64,000 bases of DNA, taken from the NCBI RefSeq assembly GCF_900156375.1, contig NZ_FTNK01000020.1, positions 1 to 64,000 on the forward strand. Direction: 5' to 3'. The position numbers and the translations under genes were made by a program. The notes beneath the pieces are model-generated. The model saw only the letters and a program-made list of their open reading frames with translations, had not been told where the DNA came from and did not search any database. The DNA is from Paenibacillus macquariensis (GTDB lineage: Bacteria; Bacillota; Bacilli; Paenibacillales; Paenibacillaceae). Positions 42,619 through 50,053 of this stretch are shown here, one piece after another. How positions within the stretch are numbered: the stretch's first letter is position 1; each line of letters opens with the position of its first letter.

Positions 42619-42946
42619 TCTCCCTCACCTCCGAAATTTGTTGCTTCGATTGATCTGTTATCTGCTGCATACTCATTAGATTATGCAAATGGATGTGATC
42701 GCCGGCATGAATATCAAATATCGCCATACCGATCGGAACTCCATATTTATATACTTTTTCACCTTTCGGTATGAAAGATAAGGCAAATTTATGCCCAAAC
42801 TGTATGTTATCTCGCAACGTAATAGAATGACTCTCCGTCACATCATAAACAGAATCTTTGCTAAAAGGCTCAAGAGCCGTTGCCGCATTATCTTTGGTAT
42901 GCAAGATAATAGCTCTGCCACTCTTCTTCGTTACATCCATATTCAT
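42575..42946 (-). CDS. UxaA-family dehydratase, small SAF-domain (N-terminal) subunit
   Basis: This is a 123-residue SAF domain. IILHTKDNAATALEPFSKDS near the start and FGHKFALSFIPKGEKVYKYG with PIGMAIFDIHAGDHIHLHNL are the same as the first 100 residues of single-chain UxaA enzymes. It completes the active site of the large subunit encoded downstream. GGAAGG lies just before the ATG, and the 3' end overlaps the catalytic subunit gene. Confidence 0.9.
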   Translation of the reverse strand: MNMDVTKKSGRAIILHTKDNAATALEPFSKDSVYDVTESHSITLRDNIQFGHKFALSFIPKGEKVYKYGVPIGMAIFDIHAGDHIHLHNLMSMQQITDQSKQQISEVRENERIQESGWKNRNT

Positions 42947-42974
42947 CGTCCTTCCTTTTGTGATCTACTGCTAT

Positions 42975-43748
42975 TCACGCATTTTTCCCGAAAGTAGCGC
43001 CTCCATCGATATAGAGAGGAGAACCCATCATAAATTTCGATTCATCCGAAGCGAGGAATAATGCAGCCTGGGCAACATCCTCAGGTGATCCGAGCTCCTC
43101 GCTAAGCTGGCGTTTCTTGATTGACGCAAGCGCAGTTGCGGGATCATCGTAAGAGGTTTTTAAGAAATTCTCAACAAAAGGGGTTAGAATTGTACCAGGC
43201 AAGAGGGCATTTACACGGATATTGTATTCCGCGTAATCCACTTGCATAGACTTCGTCAACGCCAATACCGCTCCTTTGGTTGCCGAATAGGACGCCCTTC
43301 TGGCGAGTCCGATTTCTGCGACGCAGGAGGACATGTTGATGATATTACCGGATTTCCGTTCCATCATATGCGGAACCACATATTTGGAAGGCAAGTATAC
43401 ACCTCGAATATTGACCTGAATAACCCGGTCCCATGCATCGGGCTCGATTTCATGCAATGCTCCTACGCCGCTAATTCCCGCATTGTTGAAGAGCACATCA
43501 ATTTGACCATACTTTTCAATGATTTGATTGACCATCTGTAACACAGATTCGGGATTTGTCACGTCCGCATGGATGAAATGACCCTTTCCTCCGGAAGCAT
43601 GAATATCATTCACCGTTTCTAATCCTTTGGCTTCATCCAGATCGTTCACAATGACTGTTGCGCCCTCACGAGCAAACAGCAATGCTGAGCTTTTTCCGAT
43701 ACCGGAACCCGAGCCCGTAATTAAGATAATTTTATTTGCTAATCTCAT
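42975..43748 (-). CDS. SDR-family dehydrogenase
   Basis: This 257-residue short-chain dehydrogenase has TGSGSGIGKSSA, NNAGISG and YSATKGAVLALTKSM (catalytic Tyr-x-x-x-Lys), with a C-terminal MMGSPLYIDGGATFGK. It is the first catabolic gene after the IclR regulator, overlapping it by four bases (ATGA) with AAGGAG upstream. It is the second SDR of the proposed deoxyhexose pathway and shares about the same fold length as the one at 40575. The assignment between sugar and keto-deoxy acid oxidation is open. Confidence 0.9.
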   Translation of the reverse strand: MRLANKIILITGSGSGIGKSSALLFAREGATVIVNDLDEAKGLETVNDIHASGGKGHFIHADVTNPESVLQMVNQIIEKYGQIDVLFNNAGISGVGALHEIEPDAWDRVIQVNIRGVYLPSKYVVPHMMERKSGNIINMSSCVAEIGLARRASYSATKGAVLALTKSMQVDYAEYNIRVNALLPGTILTPFVENFLKTSYDDPATALASIKKRQLSEELGSPEDVAQAALFLASDESKFMMGSPLYIDGGATFGKNA

Positions 43749-44509
43749 TTATGGTCATCTCCTTGGAATTGGGATAAACGACTCGCCAATTGACGAATTT
43801 CCGCCACCGCGACATCCTTCTTTTTCGCCCAGATATGCTGCGGCATGGAGCAGCTCACTGCTGCGATGGCTTCACCTGATTTGGATAGTATCGGGGCTGA
43901 AACACAGCTGAACCCGACGATAACTTCTTGCTCATCGAATGCAATCCCCTCATCACAAATTTCGCGCAGCTGCTTAACCAAATCTACTTTCGTTTTCAAT
44001 GAATACTCTGTGGCAGCCGTTAATTCTTGAATCGGATACAATAAATCAAGCTCCGTATCATCTACGAACGACAACAGCACTTTCCCGAGCGCAGTCACAT
44101 GAGCAGGGAACTTCATACCAGGACCAGAAGCGAGCCTGACCATAGTCGGTGCTTCCTCCTTAGCTAGATATAACACTTCATTACCTTCAAGCCTCGCCAG
44201 CTGAATTGTCTCCTGAAGGCGATCTCTAGTAATACTCGCTTCTCGATGGAACGACGTGATTATATCCTGACCTTGCGTGTAAGAATTCCCCCATCTCCCC
44301 GTAGCAGAACCAATGGCATACGTATCATTAGCATCTCTATTAACCCAATCAAGCGCTTCCATAGTATTCAGAATGGAATACATAGAGCTCTTATGGATTC
44401 CAAGCTGAGTAGACAGATCAATTAAGCGATACTTACGAGGTTCTTCTGATATTAGACGTAGAATCCCATCTGCTTTCTCCAAAGCCGGTACCCAATATTT
44501 TTTGTCCAC
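43745..44509 (-). CDS. IclR-family transcriptional regulator
   Basis: This 254-residue regulator has an N-terminal winged helix (YRLIDLSTQLGIHKSSMYSIL near 26-46). Its C-terminal effector domain contains LASGPGMKFPAHVTALGKVLL and FDEQEVIVGFSCVSAPI. GTG 44509 is the start, with GGGTGG upstream. It leads the deoxyhexose operon and is expected to repress it until the sugar or an acid intermediate is present. An inverted repeat at 44539-44562 overlaps its promoter. An IclR gene also sits in the Campylobacter fucose locus. Confidence 0.92.
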   Translation of the reverse strand: MDKKYWVPALEKADGILRLISEEPRKYRLIDLSTQLGIHKSSMYSILNTMEALDWVNRDANDTYAIGSATGRWGNSYTQGQDIITSFHREASITRDRLQETIQLARLEGNEVLYLAKEEAPTMVRLASGPGMKFPAHVTALGKVLLSFVDDTELDLLYPIQELTAATEYSLKTKVDLVKQLREICDEGIAFDEQEVIVGFSCVSAPILSKSGEAIAAVSCSMPQHIWAKKKDVAVAEIRQLASRLSQFQGDDHK

Positions 44510-44538
44510 ATAACCACCCTTTTGAACATTATAATAAA

Positions 44539-44562
44539 CCTAGTTTTGTATACAAACTAAGT
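44539..44562 (-). promoter_or_regulatory. Inverted repeat, candidate IclR operator
   Basis: CCTAGTTTTGTATACAAACT and the following AAGT form an imperfect palindrome centred on GTATAC. A TATAAT -10 element lies just upstream on the minus strand (44568-44573), so bound repressor would block the operon start. Confidence 0.55.
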
Positions 44563-44664
44563 TTACTATTATACAGGTTATTTGACAATCCTAATTTTCT
44601 AAAAAAAATAGCCCCTAAGCAAGATACTTGGGGTACTATCGTCTTACTGCTTATAGATCCAGGA

Positions 44665-45408
44665 TTAATACAACGGGAACTTCTGACGAAGATCCTCGCG
44701 GTGGAGTACGTTCGAATCCTCGCGAATGTAGTGGCAAACGTACGAACGACGCCAGCGGTCTGTGCTCCGGTTCTTAGTAGATGAATGGATGAGCAATTCA
44801 CTGAAGAACAGGATGTCTCCCTTCTCCATTGGAACTGGAATTTGTCTTGAAGTATCGACGCCTTCCGTTTCTTCAGTATGTGACTCATGCTCCTCTAGAT
44901 TCTTAACAGCACCATGCGGTAATAGTCCCAGCTTATGCGTGCCGGGCATGACCCATAGGCAGCCGTTCTCGATATCCACCACTTCTTCCATAGCTGTCCA
45001 AGCAGCAATCATCGTCATTGGGTCATTCTTGATATAGTAGTAATCCTGATGGGCGGCTTGTCCTGGAGAACCTGGTTCCTTATAGAAGTACATGCTTTGC
45101 ACGCATACCGCTTCCTTACCCATCAGTTGAGCAAGCGCCCCGCGAACGATCGCATGCTTCATCAACTGTTGAGAGAAGCTGTCATTCTTGTGGGGGTTGA
45201 ACAGTCTAACTGAATATTTTTTATTCTTGTCGCAAGACGCCCACACCGGTATTGGATCTTGGTTTCGAATATCATAAATGTGTCCATTAAAGGCATCAAT
45301 GAGGTCTTCGGTCATCCCCTTCTTGAATAGGAAATATCCTTGTTCTCTAAAGAATTCAACCTGTGAATCCGTTAATGGTGTGAGGGGTTTCGTGTAATTT
45401 CCATTCAT
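44665..45408 (-). CDS. Phytanoyl-CoA dioxygenase (PhyH) family protein
   Basis: This 247-residue Fe(II)/2-oxoglutarate dioxygenase has the metal site HQDYYYI (His-x-Asp) near 120 and a distal His in LFFSELLIHSSTKNRS near 210, followed by the Arg/Ser 2-oxoglutarate contact (RWRRSYVCHY). AAGGAG lies eight bases before ATG 45408. Such enzymes hydroxylate small molecules or side chains; the substrate is unknown. It is divergent from an AraC regulator that probably controls it. Confidence 0.9.
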   Translation of the reverse strand: MNGNYTKPLTPLTDSQVEFFREQGYFLFKKGMTEDLIDAFNGHIYDIRNQDPIPVWASCDKNKKYSVRLFNPHKNDSFSQQLMKHAIVRGALAQLMGKEAVCVQSMYFYKEPGSPGQAAHQDYYYIKNDPMTMIAAWTAMEEVVDIENGCLWVMPGTHKLGLLPHGAVKNLEEHESHTEETEGVDTSRQIPVPMEKGDILFFSELLIHSSTKNRSTDRWRRSYVCHYIREDSNVLHREDLRQKFPLY

Positions 45409-45490
45409 CACGCATTCTCCTTTGGCGATAACAATCTATTTTCTATCTAAAGGATACTTCGATTGCGCTCACTTGACAATATCTGTAATT

Positions 45491-45502
45491 TACAATATTG
45501 TA
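45491..45502. promoter_or_regulatory. Palindrome in the PhyH/AraC divergent region
   Basis: TACAATATTGTA is a perfect 12-base palindrome 12 bases after a TTGACA hexamer (45473-45478). It lies between two divergently transcribed genes and is a candidate AraC site or promoter core. Confidence 0.35.
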
Positions 45503-45556
45503 TCTACAATTGATATTATGAAAGTAATCATATAGATTCCCACTGGAGAAATGCTT

Positions 45557-46369
45557 ATGTCCAATAATAATTTAAATATCCCATTCGATTCCTTAGAACA
45601 TGCCATTGCCGGTTCTATCGTCTACCCTCCTGGAGGTCGATTCGGTCCCCGAATTCAGCAGGATGTGCAGATTGTCATGCTCTACACTGGAGAAATGAAC
45701 GTTACAATTGATGGGCGGCATATCCAAGTCTTACCCGGACAGTTGATTCTCTTAAAGCCCGGACACGAAGAGACCTTCATCTTCTCCAAAACTGAACAAT
45801 CGTGGCATCGTTGGATAGCCGTCCACGTCACCGAGCTATCCGATGAAACACGGAAAACCTTATACCAGCTACCCGAATGCCTTGCCCTTACGGAGGAGAT
45901 GAACCGCCTTACCGATCTCATGCTCGCCGTTTTGCGCCATGTCTCCAATGACGATTCCGCCATTCTAAGCTTGGGACTTGCCGCGATTCATCTGTATCCG
46001 ATTGAATCGAAAAGGGTGCTTCTCCAGAAGGAAAAGCACCCTGCCGTATATGCTACTTTAACGTGGATACATGAGCATTACGCGGAAGAGATCTCTCTTG
46101 AGAAGCTAGCTGTACAATCTAACCTCTCTGCCGAGCATCTCCTACGATTATTTAAGACGAATGTCCAATCGACTCCTATTCATTATCTATGGGAGTATCG
46201 GGTAAATAAATCCGTTGAGCTACTAACCAGTACCGGATTAACCGTCTCAGAAATCGCCCATCGTTGCGGGTTTAAGACATCCCATCACTTCGCAAGACTG
46301 ATCAAGAAATTCACTGGAAAAACCGCAACAGAAATAAGGCAGTTGTCTTGGAGCGACTTACGTAAGTGA
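45557..46369 (+). CDS. AraC-family transcriptional regulator
   Basis: This is a regulator of about 270 residues. An N-terminal cupin carries GGRFGPRIQQDVQIVMLYTGEM and ends near 120. Two C-terminal helix-turn-helix motifs follow: LEKLAVQSNLSAEHLLRLFK and VSEIAHRCGFKTSHHFARLIKKFTG. ATG 45557 gives an eight-base spacing to GGAG; ATG 45551 is too close. The cupin suggests sensing of a sugar or similar small molecule. Divergence from the PhyH gene suggests that is a target. Confidence 0.9.
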   Translation: MSNNNLNIPFDSLEHAIAGSIVYPPGGRFGPRIQQDVQIVMLYTGEMNVTIDGRHIQVLPGQLILLKPGHEETFIFSKTEQSWHRWIAVHVTELSDETRKTLYQLPECLALTEEMNRLTDLMLAVLRHVSNDDSAILSLGLAAIHLYPIESKRVLLQKEKHPAVYATLTWIHEHYAEEISLEKLAVQSNLSAEHLLRLFKTNVQSTPIHYLWEYRVNKSVELLTSTGLTVSEIAHRCGFKTSHHFARLIKKFTGKTATEIRQLSWSDLRK

Positions 46370-46545
46370 CCGTGCTCCTGTTCTATTCATTCCATGATCG
46401 AGAAAGTCATACTAATGTTGATGCACATCGATGTCAGACGTCTTTCCGTCCTTTAATTTGTTGTTTGTCTACACTCGACCAATGCATGTCATAGTTCGGG
46501 GTATTCAAATAACACTTCATCTTCGATGCCGATTAAGCCTCCTCG

Positions 46546-49014
46546 TCAACCCTTCAACCGAAACGCCGTAAGTCCTGTATTCATACTATGACTATGACGC
46601 ATTGCCTGTTCGGGGGACGTCCAGTTGTGTCCCCATGTCACATAATAACGAAACTCATAGAAACCTCCGAGTGTCGCCTTGAAATTCGTCTCCCAATAAT
46701 TCGTCATCGGCCAAGAATATAACGGGTGATCCCAATCCTCGCCCTGCTGTCCGTTTAACAACCGACCCTCATACGTGAGCGGTCCGGTCTGGAGCAGCGG
46801 CGTATCAGGAACCCCGATAACGATTCCTTCTCCGTCGGCCAGAAGCGCTATTCCTTCCTGCAGCGCGAAATAATCCAGGCAAGTGCCAGGCAGTTGATCG
46901 ATGCCAGGACGCACTAACGCACCCATTTTATCAAGCCACAATTGCTGATTCTGCTTGTTCGTGTGGAAGGGCAATGAAATGTACACATTTTCCGGATCCC
47001 ATACGCTGTCCTTCAGCATCCGTACAGCTATATCGACGCGTGGTAATTCCTGGTATACCGTCAGTAGCAAAGAATAATAACGCATGCCGTCCGTCTCGTA
47101 TTTCAATTCGACCGTGCCATATAGAGGACCATTCGCTATCGGACGAGCCTGAACAAGACGTCCGATCGAGCGTTGAACGTGAGCACCTTTACGATTACGC
47201 CCCATTTTGCCGCGCTCTTCCACCTGCTGGTCTGGAGCCGCAATCGTCACTTCGTACACCGGCGAGAACGCGGAGTGCGCCGCATCCGTCCTAAGCAAGC
47301 TTTGACCACCCGCCGTTTCTCTCCAAGAAACAATACCTTTGCCCATTTCCCAACGGATCGATACATGAGGCGAGTCTATACCGGTTTCGGTTATCCGTAT
47401 CGCTTGTGCGACGGTTTTGGGGCCGGGATACAGATCTTCCAGATCGAATATGCGGATTTTGCCCTGCAGTTGGGTGCTGCTGGTCGTGTTTCCGCCAACC
47501 TTGGTGGCAGCTGCCCGTATGGTGAATACGCGCTTTTCCTTCGGGAGCAGACGGACCCCAATCGAAATTTGATTCCCACGACTGACTTCCTCCCGCTGAT
47601 GAATCACGACTTCACCTGTCGCTTCATTGACAACTTCTATACCATTCGGGAAGAAAGGGATTTCATAGTTTTCGAGATAAATTCTAGCGATGTCTTCTAC
47701 CTGATAATCAAACGAATTGATTACTTGATAACGAAGCGCCATTCCGGGCGCCAGGGTCGTCTCCCCTAGCTTATACTGGAGTTGATCCAGCGCGGTATAG
47801 ACGAGACGACTCGCGTTGGCTGCGTATGCTTCCTTACGGACACCGAGAGTCTGCACCATCGGATGCCAAGGCTCGGATATCGAGGAATGATAGCCCCATG
47901 TATGCTCAGAGTACATCATCAATTGGTGCTCTGCCTCCAAAAGTTGCTGCTCCGAGACCAGACCAGCTCCGTTGTCCAATCGCCGGATCAAACCGCACGT
48001 GCGCTGGGCGTCTCTAAATATTTGCGTGTGCATCGGGGTAGAGGAAACACCGTCCGTCCACCAATCCGGCCAGTCCCCTCGATATACCGGAATTTCGGCG
48101 GTTTGCGTGCGAACATGGGAGAAAAACCGGGACAACGTCGTCATCTCAATGCTCACCGTCTCCCCGTGCTTACAATTCCATTCGTTAATGAATGCGGCTA
48201 CGGCCCCGTTCGGAGAGGCGTTGTCCCGAAGCAATCCCATCACATTGACCAGTACAAAATCGTAAGGATAGTCTTCGCTTTCCAACTGTTGTAAATATCG
48301 TTCGATCCGTGTTTCGGCGATTTCCCAATGGTTTTGGAGCGTGGCATCACGGCTACCAACCACTTCTTTGAACTCGTCCTGTATCGTATACGAGAGTACC
48401 ATGCCCGGATTCAACCCTAAATCATTGCCGATCATATAATGCTCGCCGTTCCAGACCAGTAGCCTTTCTCCCTTTGACGTTTCCCAATAAAACGGCGTCT
48501 GTTTACGCCCGATCGGAAACATGCCATGATGCGTGTGCACATTGGAGAGAAGGGAATCTATGCCAGCATCCAGCAATGCTTGCGCATACCCCCAGCTGTA
48601 TCCATTAATGTCAGCCGTCATGGCCGATGTGACCGGAACGCCGACGGAGCGTCCGAATAGGCCTGCGGCGGACAGCTTGCGGCGCAATATGTCATAATCG
48701 ACGAGCTCGCTCAAATTCAAATACGTACCGGACAACTCGAGATCCCTGCGTTTCAATGCGAGGACAAACTGTTCCTTCTCATTCTCATCTGCCTGTTCCA
48801 AAAATCGCTCAACCGCCCAGAATGTTTCACAATTCCATTTAAATCCCTTCCACTCCGTGTGCCGTCCCGCTTCCACCTCATTCGAAATTCTCACCGCTTG
48901 GCGAATAAAATCGACATGATATTGTTCAATTTTCTCTTGCCTTTCGGTATATCCGATATCGGAATGGGAATGATGAATGGCATAAATCTTCCAATTTCTA
49001 GTTAATGATTTCAT
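46546..49014 (-). CDS. GH38-family alpha-mannosidase-like protein
   Basis: This protein of about 822 residues starts at ATG 49014, preceded by TTAGGAGG. The catalytic barrel shows AIHHSHSDIGYTERQ (metal His-x-Asp, near 12-26) and MTADINGYSWGYAQALLDAG (nucleophile Asp) near 165. A long beta-rich C-terminal part follows. It has no signal peptide, so it works in the cytoplasm on imported oligosaccharides or related glycans. It differs strongly from the DUF5054 protein at 32926 and is not its paralogue in the strict sense. It overlaps in direction with an SDR gene 31 bases upstream. Confidence 0.88.
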   Translation of the reverse strand: MKSLTRNWKIYAIHHSHSDIGYTERQEKIEQYHVDFIRQAVRISNEVEAGRHTEWKGFKWNCETFWAVERFLEQADENEKEQFVLALKRRDLELSGTYLNLSELVDYDILRRKLSAAGLFGRSVGVPVTSAMTADINGYSWGYAQALLDAGIDSLLSNVHTHHGMFPIGRKQTPFYWETSKGERLLVWNGEHYMIGNDLGLNPGMVLSYTIQDEFKEVVGSRDATLQNHWEIAETRIERYLQQLESEDYPYDFVLVNVMGLLRDNASPNGAVAAFINEWNCKHGETVSIEMTTLSRFFSHVRTQTAEIPVYRGDWPDWWTDGVSSTPMHTQIFRDAQRTCGLIRRLDNGAGLVSEQQLLEAEHQLMMYSEHTWGYHSSISEPWHPMVQTLGVRKEAYAANASRLVYTALDQLQYKLGETTLAPGMALRYQVINSFDYQVEDIARIYLENYEIPFFPNGIEVVNEATGEVVIHQREEVSRGNQISIGVRLLPKEKRVFTIRAAATKVGGNTTSSTQLQGKIRIFDLEDLYPGPKTVAQAIRITETGIDSPHVSIRWEMGKGIVSWRETAGGQSLLRTDAAHSAFSPVYEVTIAAPDQQVEERGKMGRNRKGAHVQRSIGRLVQARPIANGPLYGTVELKYETDGMRYYSLLLTVYQELPRVDIAVRMLKDSVWDPENVYISLPFHTNKQNQQLWLDKMGALVRPGIDQLPGTCLDYFALQEGIALLADGEGIVIGVPDTPLLQTGPLTYEGRLLNGQQGEDWDHPLYSWPMTNYWETNFKATLGGFYEFRYYVTWGHNWTSPEQAMRHSHSMNTGLTAFRLKG

Positions 49015-49045
49015 TCTTCTCCTCCTAACCATTCAATGATATTAG

Positions 49046-49810
49046 TTAGCCAATTTGATAACCTCCATGCAATGGAATAAGAGCCCCATTGACCCATGAC
49101 GCATGACTGCTGCACAAAAATAAAACCACATCCGCCACCTGCTGAGGCTCCCCTACATCTGCTCTAAGCTTTTCAGATTCCGCAATCCGTTCGGCTTCAG
49201 ATGGATCTTCCATTAGTTGTTTAAACCAGTCATTCAGAAGCGGCGTTGCAATACCCGCCGGAAGCAAAGCGTTGCAGCGAATGCCCATGTCCCGCAGATC
49301 AAGCGCCAATCCTGTTGTCAGATGGTTCAGCGCGGCCTTAAGCGAGTCATAAATGAAATTGCCCGCAATATTTTTCTGACTGTTCAATGAACTGATGTTG
49401 ACAATCGAGCCGCGTGTCTTTTGCAAATACGGCAATGCCTTCTGCACCAGAAAAAATCCCGACTTTATATTGACGGTAAAAAGTCTGTCCCAATCCTCAT
49501 GCTTTACAGCTTCTATCGGCTTGTTACAAACCAGGGCAGCATTATTGATAATAATATCAATCCTCCCCCACGCTTTCACTGCTTCCTCAACGATCCTATC
49601 CGTCGCGTAAGGAACGGACTGATCTACTTGAACGAACAGAGCCACACCGCCGGCATGTTCAATTCCTTCGACAACTTGTCGTCCCTTTTCCTCGTTCCGT
49701 CCGCAAATGACAACGTGAGCACCTTGGCTGGCCAAGGTCTCGGCAACCGCCTTTCCGATTCCGCTAGTGGACCCGGTCACGATAGCAACTTTCCCCAAAA
49801 ATTCAGCCAA
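49046..49810 (-). CDS. SDR-family oxidoreductase
   Basis: This 254-residue short-chain dehydrogenase has the NAD(P) site TGSTSGIGKAVAE, NNAAL near 90, and a C-terminal WVNGALIPLHGGYQIG. The usual catalytic Tyr-x-x-x-Lys is YDSLKAAL near 155. The likely start is TTG 49810. It lies just upstream of the GH38 gene and is probably co-transcribed with it, suggesting a sugar-modifying step on the product. Confidence 0.85.
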   Translation of the reverse strand: MAEFLGKVAIVTGSTSGIGKAVAETLASQGAHVVICGRNEEKGRQVVEGIEHAGGVALFVQVDQSVPYATDRIVEEAVKAWGRIDIIINNAALVCNKPIEAVKHEDWDRLFTVNIKSGFFLVQKALPYLQKTRGSIVNISSLNSQKNIAGNFIYDSLKAALNHLTTGLALDLRDMGIRCNALLPAGIATPLLNDWFKQLMEDPSEAERIAESEKLRADVGEPQQVADVVLFLCSSHASWVNGALIPLHGGYQIG

Positions 49811-50053
49811 TGATCACCAACTCCAATTCTGCTTGATAACATACTTAACGTGCTTAACATATTACTTTGTCTGCCTCACAGCCTTGATCTTAGCAATCCT
49901 CAGCTCAACGGCAATTTCTAATTTATCGAATCAGTTCGGTATTTATTAAAATCGGTATAATTATCTAAATCCCAATTTTTCAGACTATGCTTCAGTTCTT
50001 ATTTTCCGAATTGCAAGTTTTGGCGCCAGCATATAAAAAAACCGAAACGGTAC

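Noticed and set aside
44529-44888. Minus-strand frame of 119 codons overlapping the PhyH gene end
   Set aside because: It is a shadow of the PhyH gene in another frame, rich in Arg and Ser and without a ribosome site. The region after the PhyH stop holds the IclR promoter.
47173-48294. Long plus-strand frames opposite the GH38 gene
   Set aside because: They are composition shadows of the GC-richer GH38 gene, Arg/His/Pro-rich with no family features.
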